Positions 36,969 to 49,383 of a stretch of 64,000 nucleotides of DNA are shown piece after piece (the first letter of the stretch is position 1; every line of letters starts with the position of its first letter). The position numbers and the translations under genes were made by a program. The stretch lies in contig JAFFJZ010000010.1 in NCBI GenBank assembly GCA_018340375.1, positions 806,001 through 870,000 on the forward strand. Direction: 5' to 3'. The stretch is from Gonatopus flavifemur (taxonomy: Eukaryota; Arthropoda; Insecta; Hymenoptera; Dryinidae). The notes beneath the pieces were generated by a model. The model saw only the letters and a list, made by a program, of their open reading frames with translations, made no database searches and was not told the DNA's origin.

Positions 36969-38192
36969 TCAATCTATTATCATTTGTCGAATCAAAACCC
37001 ACGCATGTTGAAAAAATTGGAATTATATATTCTCATGAACTTTTACCTCATTGTTTGGAATTTAGCATGTCGATAATTCTGTTTTTTTTTGTTTTTTTTT
37101 TTTTTTTAATTATACATACTCTTGAATAGGCATGAAGCATGGAAACTTCTACCTGGATTTTTCTTTCAATCGTAAAATCTAGAAAACTGACAAACACATG
37201 GTTAATCTTTTAATTTATACTTGTTTTTATCCAAAATAATTGAAATTCACTGCTACTTTACTGAATTTTATACAAAAGGATTCATCAAATGAGAGTTTAA
37301 TAACCATCATTCATTTGGATCAAACCGCGAATGTACGGTAAATGTATCAATTCAATTCGTGATACACATTTGTTGTATTTAACGTGAACGAAGGAATAAC
37401 GAAAATCTGGTGTAAAAAGCCATGAAGGCTTTTTTAACATACGCTTGTGAATAATAATAATAATAATAAAAAAACGAGCAAACACAGTTCATCTGGAAGA
37501 TATTATATTTAATGTCACGGAGGGTAGACCCCTGCTTGTGACAGCAAAAACGAAAAAAAAAAGATGTAGAAAATTGAAGGTATATGTCATTACGAACAAT
37601 TGTTATTTTTCATTTATCTTAATGATTATTATTTTTATTACAATAAATCGTAATTATTGCTTGTCTTTCTATATTTTCTTAGCGTTATTACAGTATTTGA
37701 ACTTCCTTGATATTTATTTATTTATTGTTTTCTTTAAGTGGGTTTGTCTTTATTTTATATGTTGAAAGGATGTAAGGCATTTATGAAAAATAATAATGAT
37801 TTTACATTATGTTTTTGGATTTTATGGAATATTTTGGACAAACATTTCTTGGAAGGATTATCAGTTTCGATGCATAATTGTTAACCGGTACATCGTTATT
37901 TAGTACATCTACAAAATCTGACCCTCTCCGACAAATGAATGAGAAAAACTTGTGAGAAAGATGGTTGATTGTAGTTACAGAATATTAAATGCACTTTTAT
38001 ACACAATGAATTTCGATTGATGGAAATGAATATCGAAAATAAATTTCGAATTCCTCAAAATCGACAAAAGTTTATAATTAAAATGGATATCGTAAGAGAT
38101 GAATCAGAAATTTTGAATAATCTATCGAATTTTTGGATGTTCATTGCAAATGTCTTCTGGCAGAGAAAATGAAAAACGCGCTGGATTTTGAT

Positions 38193-38565
38193 TAGAGATC
38201 GACCGAAAACGATTAAAATTGAAGTTGTGATTATTGGTTTCGAAAAAAAATTAGGACTGGACGTTTGAAGTGTAGACGAGCTCCTTAATAATCCAATTAT
38301 CATACTTACGATCACATTTCATTGTGATTAACAAAATACTTGCGATTTTCGGTTTACAATTTCGGCCGACAAGCATTAGCCGAAAATTTAAACCGAAAAT
38401 CGAAATTATTTCATTAATCACATTGATATGTGATCTTAAGTATGATAATTGCATTATTAAGGAGCTTATCTACACTTCCAACGTCCAATACCAAGTTTTT
38501 TTCGAAACCAATAATCAGAGCTTCAATTTTAGTCAGTTTCGGCAAAAAATTTCGGTCGATCTCTA
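38193..38565. repeat. Fold-back element with TA-flanked AGAGATCGACCGAAA ends
   Basis: Ends are TAGAGATCGACCGAAAA and, inverted, TAGAGATCGACCGAAAT, with TA on both sides as expected for a Tc1/mariner-type target (family knowledge). Arms share GGTTTCGAAAAAAA, GAGCTCCTTAATAAT, and ATGATAATT near the loop. An inner block (ATTTTCGGTTT...) forms a second small palindrome. Open frames in opposite directions inside it are mirrored artefacts. Confidence 0.75.
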
Positions 38566-39162
38566 ACTTTGATTACCCCTTTTTGGATGAATCATTTTCG
38601 TTTCATAACTAGGAACGTACGAGATTCAACAAGGTTTTCCAATGAACTCTATATTTAAAGAATTGTAAACAGAACTAAATTTTTCGCGATGGAAAAAAGT
38701 CAGAATAATCGTTCGGTTCAGCAAAGAAGCAAGTATATTTGTATGAAACCATGTAGAGAATTCAGATTTGCTTTACCAAATCGAGATAATTCAACCAGTG
38801 GTGGATTTAGATATTTTCTTTCCATGCAGGGGGGCAGGGGGGGTGGAGATACAATTGAAAGGCTAATAATTGAGCATTCTTCAAACTTGAAGAATTGAAA
38901 TAGTATTTTTTTATTTCTGTGACAAAATGGTGGACTGTATACGCCCAAAGACATCAGATCCAAATCCGCGGCATGTACCACCTACAAGAATTCTGGAAGC
39001 CACAATTTTTATCTGAAGCAGTTTAGCAAGAATATTTATATTGTTGAGTAATACAACTTTTGTGTGAAGCAACAAAAATTGAAAAACATAACAAAATCAG
39101 TATTTTGTTCGGAAAAACAATGCCACCAGATGAAGCCACCTATGCGATCGTATCCTCCGAAG

Positions 39163-39406
39163 GTGATACCAGCAACCCCTGAAGATGCAACCTGACCCAT
39201 TGGTTAGAAAAGGACACAAACAAAACTATTCTGACAAATTATTCGAAAATAAAGCAATAAAAGGAAAATATCGCTCTGTACGGACCTTCTTCGATCAATA
39301 AAGGTGGTCCGTACAGAGCGATATTTTCCTTTTATTGCTTTATTTTCGAATAATTTGTCAGAAAACATTTGGCTCGGGTTGCATCGTCAGGAGCCGCTGG
39401 TATCCC
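39163..39406. repeat. Fold-back element containing an exact 56-bp hairpin
   Basis: Outer ends resemble the TTAA-bounded family of 19088-19478: left GATACCAGCAACCCCTGAAG and right, inverted, GGGGATACCAGCGGC, each followed by GATGCAACC. The inner stem pairs 39231-39286 with 39306-39361 without a mismatch and has a 19-base loop. The exact pairing contrasts with diverged outer ends. Confidence 0.8.
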
Positions 39407-40401
39407 CTCTTTGCCTCTTCTTTCATCTAATGATATCGCATGCGACAAACGCACACATGTAATAGGAGCTTAAGGTTTCCATTTGCACAACGTGTTACTA
39501 TGCTTACGATTGGTCAGTAACAGTGATGGATTCTTTGGCCAGCGCATCACTCGTCTTTTTCTCCCAGTGATGAATTGATTGAAATTGAATTCAAAATACT
39601 TTCACAAAGTCACTAAATATCTTCGCCATTCTTCGAAACAGCCCCAAGAGAACACAAAACCTTCAGGAATGTCCTGGAATGTGCATTGAATGTGCTTGGA
39701 CATTCGCAAATGTTCCTTGAACGTTCTTGAAGGTTTCTGTTTTCTTGAAGAATTGCATCAAATTGACAACAGTTGAAAATTGTCCCAATACAACCCCATT
39801 GTAATCAAGAAGATGAATTGTATGAACAATCATCAAATTCGCATCCAACTGTCCAAATCTGTGTCTTCATTAATTCGTATGTATTCTTTTTCAACATGTT
39901 ATCATTTCAAATAGAGGTTATGTTTTGATATTCGGTACATCACACATGAAGTGTTCCTTCATTCATATGCTTGAATGTCGATACATATGCAATGATGCAT
40001 GATTCACTGAAACTTTTCTATGTCACATTTCATAATATTATATTTATTCATAAAAAAATTGTGTTTCTATTTATGGAAAAATGACAGTTGGATGTCACTC
40101 GATAGCTGTTGAGTGATTTATATAAAGTAATATGTAATGGACTTCATTCAAAAGTATCATATTTGCTTATTATCCTCTTGCAAATGAGTACTTTTTCTAA
40201 TTTTTGCTAATCGATGTTGAATTTAATCCTGCCAACATCTGAAAAGCCTATCTAAATTCATTCTTGGGAATCTGTGTCAATCATATCGTGTCTTACGCAG
40301 ATCACACGAGCTTCAAGAATTCTATAATGCACATAATTTAATAAAATAGTCATTTTGTCCATGGTATTGAATAATGCAGGCATATGTTTAATTTATTTCA
40401 G

Positions 40402-43400
40402 TTGGAGCACAATTATGTAGCTTAAATTTTGTACCAAAATGCAAGCCGATACAAGAAGAAAACCTGATCAAATTGAAAGAATTTATAAGAAGCAGTAATC
40501 GATTATGCGTTTTAACTGGTGCTGGAATTTCAACTGAAAGTGGTATTCCTGATTATAGATCCGCAGGTATTGGACTTTATAATAGAGTAGGTTGGAGACC
40601 AGTTCTATATCAAGACTTTTGTCAGAAAGAATCTGTTAGAAAACGATATTGGGCCAGGAATTTCATAGGATGGCCAAGGTGTGTGTTGTGATCTTCATGG
40701 GATATTTGTATATGACTTTTCATCAACTGCAAATAACTTTATTTTCATACTTCATTTCTTCTTTGCCATGTTATCCGCTTCATATATTTTCACGTTGAAA
40801 TCACGGCATTCAGGATCTTTCTAACAAACTTACTGAACGTCGAATCTTGCTTCCCCTCTCTCTTCCCTAATTTTCATCAAGATCGATAGATCAAGTTTGA
40901 AAAAAAAAGAACAATGAATAGTCATATCTTTCATGTTAGACCAGAAAGATGCATCTACTCGTTAGAATTGATTCTATTCATTAATTGTTTACAAACATGG
41001 GTAAAATTCTAGTAGCTTTGTACATGTTGGATGCCCTTAGGAGAATGCGAGTGCACGCAAAGAGAACGATCCATAACTTTATGAAGTAAAATCAACATTC
41101 AACTATATTTCTATTTTCATTTGTAGACTGCAGAAGTTTATGCAAATATAGATTTTTCATCTCACATATCTTGTGCATATTTCACAATAATGACAAAATA
41201 GTACATCAAATACTTTTTTTACGAATGAAAAGATGGTGGATATTGATTCATATCGTTAAAGTAGAATCTATAGAAAATATGTGACATGAAAAATGTATAA
41301 TTGCATAAACTTCCGCAGTCTGGTCATTTGTCACTTGTCATTTGTGACTTGTCATTGATAAGAGTGATAATGATGTTATTCATAGCAATTTTTTTTCTCA
41401 AAATAGATTGAAAATTCATTCAGTAATCATATTCATAACGTTTCTGTTGTTTCCTTTCAATGAAAAGATCATTTGGAAGAGTAAATTGTAAAAGAAAATC
41501 ATACATACACGCAGATAACATTCTCTCACGAAGCGATGCACATGGATAAGCTTTTGCACGCAAATTATACGCAAACCTAGGGGGGAGCTTCAAAATGTTA
41601 TCTGGGCAACTGTTTCTGAATTTTTATCTTGCCTGGAGAACTACAAAGATTTCATAGTTCATTTTATCATGTCAAATCATTCTCTATCCACATGAACATC
41701 ATGACAAAAAAAATTCATCATTTTTCACTCCTCATCAATATTCGAATTCTAGTAGAGAATGTGACATGTGAATATCTGATTTGAGTGATTTGCAGGCTTC
41801 AAGGGCGAAAGTATGATGCACTATTGGTTACAGATTCACTCTATACACAACAGATTCTTATACAAATTACAATTGTCTCATAATTTGAATATCCCTGACA
41901 TAATTTATGAACAATTATAGGATTTGTTGAAGTTCGAGGATTTTTATTGAATGAGCACTAGTGATTGGCGATATTTCACAATATCGGTATTTTTTATAAG
42001 ACATTAGTCGAGTTTAGCGGCGTCATAACCGTCCTGGTAGCCCTGGGGGAACCAGATCTCGCTCCAGGACAGCCATGGAATTCCATGCCTCGGTATCTAC
42101 AAATAGAGGATTTTTTTCTTGGTAAAATGAGCGTCTTTTCATGAATCTTTGAAAAAAACTTGTTTTTTAAAGATTAATCTTTATACCCTTGTTGATTTTA
42201 TATTAAAGCTGCTAACTTGGAATGAAATCACATCAATAGTTTACATTCGTGGCTTCTACTTGCATAACTTTCATTACCTGGTCACTGACCATCCAGGGCT
42301 CGGCAAAAAATGTACAGACGCTCCTGGTCGAGTTTATATTGAATTTTATTATCTAAACTTCATAAAAATTGTATACAAAATACAGATGTCGTAAAATATT
42401 GTTGTTCACCAATGAACGCAGAATTTTTGAATAGGCCTACCATTCTGTTCTTGGGAATCTTCAAACTTATTTTCAATATTGTATAACACTCGACGGAAAC
42501 GGATATATCGAGGGCAAGGGATGCATAAGATCCGATGTATGGAAAAAATTGTATTTCAGTTTATAATTTCACTAAATAAATTCATTGATACAAATAACGA
42601 AGGAAGACGTGTAACTATTACGATTGAAGATAAGCTATGAAATATTAATCTTTTAACTCAAATTATAGCGTGTATCTACCAAAATATGCATTTAAACCGT
42701 CACCACGGCCAGACACCATGAACGCTCAACTACTATTGCCAGTGTATCGCTCTCGCGGTAGCAAAATCATAACAAATGGCTATCAACACGATTTCCTCGC
42801 CAATGGTTGAGGTTGCACCTTCAGGGGTTGCTGGTTCCTTAAGAGCATTCCAAAGTCCCTGGAAGCCCAAAATCTCTTCCCTTCACTTTTCTCGAAGATG
42901 ATTGAATACAATAAAAAATAATTAGTCAACGCATCTTCTTTGGATTGTGAAGAAGGTGCATCAACTCGTTATTTTTCAATGCCCTTGAACAAGTTTGAAT
43001 GACTTTAAGAAAAAATCTCACCGTCCGTTGGGTTGGAGAAAAAGTTGGAGACTGTCTCGGTCATGCAACTCAACGATCTGGTCACCATAGAAGTTCCTTC
43101 CGGAAAATTTATCCTAAATTCTCATAGAAGATGAAGTTAGATCACATCTAGGTTCCTATGAAGCATCCCACATGTGTATTCATAACTCTTCCACGATAGG
43201 GGCTTCTCATAAATTTTGCATTCGAAGTTCCGACGGAAACCTATGTTTGATCATCTCTGGGATCTTATATGGATTCCTTCGAATCCTGGGAATCCTTCGA
43301 GGATGATTTAGGATATAGTTTGAATTCACAAATGAAATTGGATTCGGAGGAAAGCTGTGGCATCGGAGAAAGAGCAAAATTGATTTGGATGAGAATTACT

Positions 43401-44912
43401 TATTTATTCATTTGTAATGAGAATGGATTGAGATTTCCATGCAGATGCGTTTGGATTCGATCTTCATCCTCGCTTACGAATAAAATTGGATTCTCGTCAG
43501 TGCTCAGATTTACTAGTGGAAATGCTGTATGGATTGCGATCCTTTTATAATCCATTCTTCTCGATTTACTTTTCTAGCAGGGAAATTCTATCAAAATTGA
43601 AGATAATCAATGTAATGTTTTTAATGAATCAATCTGGAATGTTTCAGTATTCCGCATAATATGCTAAATTAAACCACTCGATTGCTCTTATTGCTTTAGT
43701 ATGGAACGTAATTCACTAAGAATCTATTGACTTTATCTACATACATTTTCCAAGCATCAGAAGAATTATTGAGAAATGAAATTGGTAGCCCATTGTCATC
43801 ACTTTTTATCTTCCAAATTTGATCAAGATTTCAAGCGCCTCAAACGTACACTGGAACGACATTTGATCGATTCTCGGTATAAATAGAGTTTTAACTAGAG
43901 ACGGTTCCAGGAATGAACTTTGGGAGCTGGGAGGGGAGGAATAATAAACACGTTTTTACGATGTGATGCCCTTTTTATGAAATTTGACTTGGTTTTCCTA
44001 AAGATTAATTATAAAAATGAATTTCTCCTCAAGAGTTTGGGGGGAACATGACTCGCGTGACTTCTCCCCTGGATCGACATCTGGTTTAAACAATGTTTAA
44101 TCGAGTCATAACAATCGGTTACTAGTTTCAGCTTCATACTCATGTCCCATGTTTTGTAGAATTGATTATCGATATAAAAATATCTTATTTGAATTGTCAA
44201 TGTATATTATTTTCATGAAAATTTCATAGATTCTCATCGATTCAACCAAACACCACCCACAAATGGTTGAGGGGTCTAGAGGAAAAGGGTAAACTCAGAT
44301 GTATCGTAACCCAAAATGTGGATAATTTACATTCAAAAGCTGGAAGTGAGAACGTAATAGAACTACATGGCACTGCATTTGTAGTCATGTGTCTCAACTG
44401 TGATCATAAAATAAGCAGATTTCAATTACAAGAAACGCTCAAACGACTTAATCCAAATATGAATCTCACAAGTGAAATGATAAGGCCTGACGGAGATGTA
44501 GAATTATCTCAGGTATTTATAAATCGTACACACCTAATTATATGGATCAAATTGACATCGGTGTTATGTAAAAATTCATATTTTTTCATAGGACCAAGTA
44601 GAAAACTTCCAAATTCCCCCTTGTGAGAATTGTGGTGGAATTTTGAAGCCTGATATTGTTTTCTTTGGTGACAACGTACCTCGCCAAACCGTAGACCTTG
44701 TGAAAGAAAATGTAGAGCATGCAGATTCTCTGCTTATTCTTGGAACCACATTGAGCACTTTCTCAGCTTATAGGATTGTTTTGCAAGCCATCGATATCGG
44801 GAAACCTATGGCGATGATAAATATCGGAGACACTAGAGCTGATAAGTATGTAAATATCAAATTAGAAGGACAGTGTGGAGAAATTCTTTCTACCATGACA
44901 ATCGATCAATGA
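40402..44912 (+). CDS. Sirt4: SIRT4-like mitochondrial NAD-dependent sirtuin, first exon(s) not found
   Basis: SIRT4 proteins act in mitochondria as NAD-dependent deacylases or ADP-ribosyltransferases that modulate amino-acid and fatty-acid metabolism (family knowledge). Three exons join in phase: 40402-40678, 44230-44512 and 44592-44912 (stop 44910-44912), about 293 residues. In order: NFVP near the start, the NAD-binding motif TGAGISTESGIPDYRS, the class-II signature YWARNFIGWPRFSSIQPN across the first junction, TQNVDNLHSKAG, the catalytic histidine in ELHG, two zinc cysteine pairs (CLNC and CENC), KPDIVFFGDNVP, the GTTLSTFSAYR cofactor loop and a final INIGDTRAD. All active-site residues appear intact. 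The first exon begins in phase 1 with an in-frame stop just upstream, so the start codon and presequence lie in an unseen exon. Intron 40679-44229 is repeat-rich. Confidence 0.95.
41125..41322. repeat. Fold-back element in SIRT4 intron (AGACTGC ends)
   Basis: The left end reads AGACTGCAGAAGTTTATGCA and the right end, on the other strand, AGACTGCGGAAGTTTATGCA. Arms continue ATATAGATTTTTCAT versus ATACATTTTTCATGTCACAT, imperfectly. Loop sequence is about 90 bases. It is in the intron between the first two visible SIRT4 exons. Confidence 0.65.
41950..42020. repeat. Dispersed repeat, partner of 54025-54110
   Basis: The block TAGTGATTGGCGATATTTCA followed by CAATATCGGTA matches TAGTGATCGACGATGTTTCA and CAATATCGATA at 54025-54080. 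Both copies continue with a GAGTCGATTT/TAGTCGAGTTTAGCGG-like segment. The element type is unknown, and I saw no terminal repeats. Confidence 0.45.
42811..42842. repeat. Solitary end of the TTAAGGxxACCAGC family
   Basis: Read on the minus strand, this is TTAAGGAACCAGCAACCCCT followed by GAAGGTGCAACC. It matches the ends of the elements at 39163-39406 and 19088-19478. A partner end was not found, so it may be a truncated copy. It is in the SIRT4 intron. Confidence 0.5.
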
Positions 44913-45100
44913 TGTCACTTTTGATAAGTTGAAAATAATTCATTTGATGTAAGATTTTTTTTCCCAATCCCTAGTTATTTATTTTGATAAAATAGAATGG
45001 GTTTCTTTTAATACGAAAATTTCCTAAATCAAAATCGAAATCGACAGCAAAAGAGAACGTTACTTGAATCTAAGGTATTTTATTTAGTTTTACGAAGGTG

Positions 45101-45106
45101 AATAAA
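45101..45106 (+). terminator. Poly(A) signal for SIRT4
   Basis: AATAAA occurs about 190 bases after the SIRT4 stop codon and is followed within 20-30 bases by CTGGGTGTGT, a typical GT-rich downstream element. Confidence 0.6.
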
Positions 45107-45527
45107 GAAAATTCCATTTTCTGGGTGTGTACCCTATTCATAGAACATATATTATTGGAGGCCAGGGTTGAAAAAAGTCGGTTTTTCTAAATATCATTCG
45201 AACCAATGAATTAGATGAGTTGAAATGGTCAAAATTAGTGACAATGTAGACACTTTTTATTTTAATTTTAATGAAATATGATACCTTGGATGAATAGGAA
45301 CCATTGGTAAAACGTGAAGATTTTTCAGGCTCATTTAATTTAGCTGATCATTGTATTCGAGTCTACACTGAGAAAAAGGTTTATTTATAGTTAACAAATG
45401 TATATTTAATTGCAGTGAAATAAACATTTATATCACGCAATACCACTTGTTCATTGACAACAAAATATATTTGATTCGGAAGAAAATTTATTTCTCCATA
45501 AAAGCAAATACACTCCTTCAAGGAATG

Positions 45528-45846
45528 AGAAAAATTTTGCTACGTACTTCCTGATCAACTCAGCAATAAATACAAATTTTAAATCCGCAATGATGAAGTA
45601 CATTGCTAAAATTGAGCTTTGAATATGAAATTTAAACTGCAAATGATTTCTCAACATTATGCAAACGATTATAAACATAATCAACTACAAATGTCAATCA
45701 TTTTTTTAACTTATTCTCTCATGTTCAGGAATGTGTTTTTGAATTTCTATTCAGAGCCATATCCTAGCAGTGCACTTTATTATTATATATTTACAATCTG
45801 TAATTATTGCGTGGTTATTTAAAAACTACGTAGCAAAATTTCGTCC
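45528..45846. repeat. MITE, copy B (about 319 bp), inverted relative to copy A
   Basis: Ends are GAGAAAAATTTTGCTACGTA and, inverted, GGACGAAATTTTGCTACGTA. The whole element aligns with the reverse complement of 32398-32723, with only scattered differences. It lies about 0.6 kb beyond the SIRT4 stop codon. The open frames inside it are artefacts. Confidence 0.85.
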
Positions 45847-47009
45847 GCTTTTTAATGCGTCACGTAATGGATTTTCCTACGTTGCCTCTACGTAGAATCT
45901 CCGTTCATCCACGTTGTATCCACGTAGAGTCCACGGAGATGCGACGGGGAGAATGGTGGGAGTGCTGTTGGGTTTGTATCACCCTAACACCAAACCTTAC
46001 AAAAAGGTCCCGAATAAGAGTCAGTGGTCCCAGGTTCGAAACGCCGACACTGTGAACATGTGATACGTACATGTCTTCGCATGTATATACTGTTATGTCT
46101 GTGTGAGTGAGGTCGGCGTTTCCCATCTGTGACCACTGCTAAGAGTTGACATATTGTTTCCTCTCTAAAAGATAAGGAAAAACTTTGTAATCGTTTCCGC
46201 AGGCGAAGAAAACATATAAATTTTGTGGAAATTTGTGATACCAAAATGTTTTTCCGATCTCAAGAAATAATTTTAGTTCGACATGGACGACATCGAGGAT
46301 GTCGGTACTACACGACTCTGGCGTTTCAACATCATTTCTGATATGAGTCTCTTACAAGTTATTTTACTGAACTAATTGTGGTTGAAGTACCTCCATAAAT
46401 CATAGAAAAAACATATATTACCCAAGCAGCAACAAAAGTTCAACGTATATACGAAATAGAAATAATGTACGAATAAGATACGAAGAACATATAATGAACG
46501 TTCATAGAATATTCGAATGAGGCTGTGCTAAATTCATTCAATCGACGGTCGATTGACGTTCTGTCGTATATTCGATCACATACGTTCGAAAAATATGCAT
46601 AGCACCTGTGCAACGGTTTCATGGGAATGTGCATGGAACATGTTTCGAATATTCGAAGAACGTTCATAGTATATTCTGGTGCTACTTGGATATTCGGAAA
46701 CATACCATCTACTTTAACGGAATGAACCAGGGACCCGCAATTATTTTTTGATATTCACTGTAAACAAAATACTTCCAAAACTGCCAAAGAAATGTTTAGA
46801 AACAAAAAGAGCGAATTATCCAGTTGTCCTAAAAAGTGGACCATGTTTGATTTGTTGAACTGTTTACAGTTGATTGTGGCATCAAATAGTTGAATCCATC
46901 GATCCTGCAGTTGTGATACTTATCGAATATGCAGGCAGACGTGCATTGAACTTCATTTTTTCAAATATTCGATGATTCTTCTCCTTGACAAGAAATAATA
47001 GAGAGACTC

Positions 47010-47960
47010 TGATGATAAAATGTTACACCGTGTTTTTATGGTGCAAATTTGGTATCCGTGCAAGTCAAGTGGAAAATCAGTGGAATTTTGGTATTTCACC
47101 ATGAATACACGGAGTATTCGTGAATTTTTCATACCAATTTCCTCCATAATTACCAACTACCAAATTTACACCAATTCCACGCTGTTATATGTCAAGTGTT
47201 TATTATTTGACGTGTACATAAAATTCACAAGAATCGAACCAACCCAAGGCAATTAGTGACATGAACTTTGTACACCAAAATTACACCAAGATTAGATTTA
47301 TTGATATTTAATTAATGTAATCTTGTAGCTTTGGTATATAACATTCATTATAAAACCGACTGTACTTTCGTGTGATATTCGTGTATTCTGAGATTATATT
47401 GAATCATATTCACTGACATCATATGAGTGTTGAATTGGTGGGATTTTCGTGGGAATGAGGATTTTTTCATGCACTTCCATGGAACCACAATCTAGGAAAA
47501 TTTGGCACCCCTCGCAAGAATCTAATATGGTATCATCTCAGTTTAAATTCAGTTGGATTTTGATAGTTATTATTCCGACGCATTTTTTGTGTGAAAAATT
47601 CTTGCATTTTCACATACATATCTTCTGGCATCTTCTCAGGGGGAAATAAGTGTTGATCCGTTGAAAATTCGGTGTATCTATACTCTAACTGAAAATATTC
47701 AGGGTGATTACTTGGTGTACAACGGGTGCAATACTCCTAGGTGCTGTTTGAATGTCAATCATGGTGTGAAAAATTCACAAGTACACCAAAAAACCACGGT
47801 GTTGATTCGGTGTATTCAATTCCATTAGGGATTGAATCGAAAGAAAGACATTTTATATAAATGTACCATGTACCTCGGTGTATACAATATTCAAAGATAT
47901 ATTGGTTAGGAATTATACAAAACACCGAATATGAAATGAGATATTTATCGAAATTAGATC
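47010..47960. repeat. Region dense in TACACCAAAA / GGTGTA motifs
   Basis: The words ACACC and GGTGT recur in both orientations: TTTACACCAATT, TACACCAAAATTACACCAAG, TTCGGTGTAT, TTGGTGTACAACGG, GTACACCAAAAAACC, TTCGGTGTATTC and AAACACCGAAT. Spacing is irregular. It may be a decayed element made of short inverted units. Confidence 0.4.
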
Positions 47961-48720
47961 ACCAAAATTCACTGGTATTCTTTGAAGAAAGTTATTCGAG
48001 TAATGAATTTTCAAGATTCTGTGAAATTAAATAGAAATATTACATCGATAACCACATTCAAAGAATAAACCGCTCGTAAATATTTCATGAAGAATTATTT
48101 GAATAAGAAATTTTATTCATGGTTTAATTGACAATTTTGTCATTTTTTTCATCGTACAGTATGTATTCGTCCCTGTTTGGAATAAACATGTTTTTTGTCT
48201 GTATTATAAATTAATCAACTAGTCAAAAAATGGCTATTCGAATGGCTCTATGGAATTTCGTCCATTATATTACAGAGGAAGCATAGAAAGAAAATACAGC
48301 TAACTATTCCATGTATGATTATGCTACATATATACAGAACTGCATAAGATAATTGAAACCATTTCAAGTATAAAATATACTATGAATCACATGGTGTCGG
48401 TTAAATCATTTTTAGGTGGGATGTGATAATCATGAGCTCGACAGCAAGATTCAGAATATTCAATTTTTGATTCAATTTGCATACAATACGAATGCGGTTG
48501 GTTTTTTAATTTTTCCGATCTTCATTGTTCAGTATAAAGAACATATAGCAAACACTCGAATACCAAAACTGCAATTCATAGTGTAAACTGAAACTTACTT
48601 ATAAATATTTTACTCCAATCATTTGCTCGAGTAAAAATTGGTTAAATGAAAATTAGAATGAAATTGTCAACGAGTCCAACTGAAAGGATCGGACCATTCA
48701 TCATTCGTCGAAGATTAACT

Positions 48721-49383
48721 CCGTACGAAAATATTTCGCTGAAAAATTTCTGTGAAATCCCTGAAAAACTCTGGTTTCCTCTGCAAAAGTCTGAGAAACT
48801 CTGCAATTTCGATGAAAAATCTAATATTTTTGGGACATCTTTCTCGAAGTTTTTTCAGGGTTTGTCACACTATTTTCAAAGTTTATCAGAGATTTTTCAT
48901 CGAAATTTCAGTTCGATGATTATGAATTTACCCCTGATAAAACTCTGAAAGAAGTATGATAGATATCCGTGTTTCCTCCGAGAAGTACAAACAAACCATG
49001 AAACACGAGTGACATTTGACGAAATTTAATACACAGTCAGAAGAATCGTCCGCTAGGCCTACAGCTGTTAGTTTCAACTCAGAAGTTACGGAAAAAGTTC
49101 GAAGCATTCCTCGCTATCGATCATTTTCACTTACCTGTGCAGGAAAACAGAGATTTACCACATTTCTTCCAGAGTTTTATCAGGAATAAATTAATGATCG
49201 TTTATCTGAAGTTCTAATGGAAAATCTCTGATAAATGACGAAAAAAGTCTGAAAAACTCTGAAAACGATGTCCCAAAAATATTGGACTTTTTATCGAAAT
49301 CTCAGAATTTCTCAGACTTTATCAGACTTTGCGGAGGAAAATCAGAATTTCTCAGAGATTTTACAGCGAAATATTTCCATACG
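48721..49383. repeat. Fold-back element, about 660 bp, with CCGTA(C/T)G ends
   Basis: The left end reads CCGTACGAAAATATTTCGCT and the right end, inverted, CCGTATGGAAATATTTCGCT. Both arms then contain repeated TCTGAGAAA(C/T)TCTG words, ATCTAATATTTTTGGGACAT in the left and its diverged partner in the right, and a TTATCAGAG motif closer to the loop. Arms are about 220-240 bp, and the loop is about 200 bases. The open frame in the left arm is not a gene. Confidence 0.75.

Larger units (their letters stand above)
36000..40401. other. Region between Wee1 and the visible SIRT4 exons
   Basis: Three fold-back elements (36577-36968, 38193-38565, 39163-39406) occupy much of this stretch. No other gene was recognised. 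The unseen first coding exon of the SIRT4 gene (start codon and mitochondrial presequence, ending in phase 1) should lie here if that intron is short. I could not identify it confidently. Direct AATGTGC and GAATGTCC words recur near 39665-39725. Confidence 0.45.

Noticed and set aside
39505..39520. Possible first SIRT4 exon (short Met-Leu-Thr-Ile start before a GT)
   Set aside because: Phase would fit, but the encoded stretch is too short and lacks a mitochondrial presequence; it cannot be distinguished from chance.
43269..43550. Open frame starting MDSFESWESFEDD
   Set aside because: The sequence consists of repeated GGATTC/GAATCC words in the SIRT4 intron, so the open frame is probably chance.
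46020..46060. GGTCCCAGGTTCGAAACGCC resembling a tRNA T arm
   Set aside because: No matching acceptor, D or anticodon arms could be built around it.
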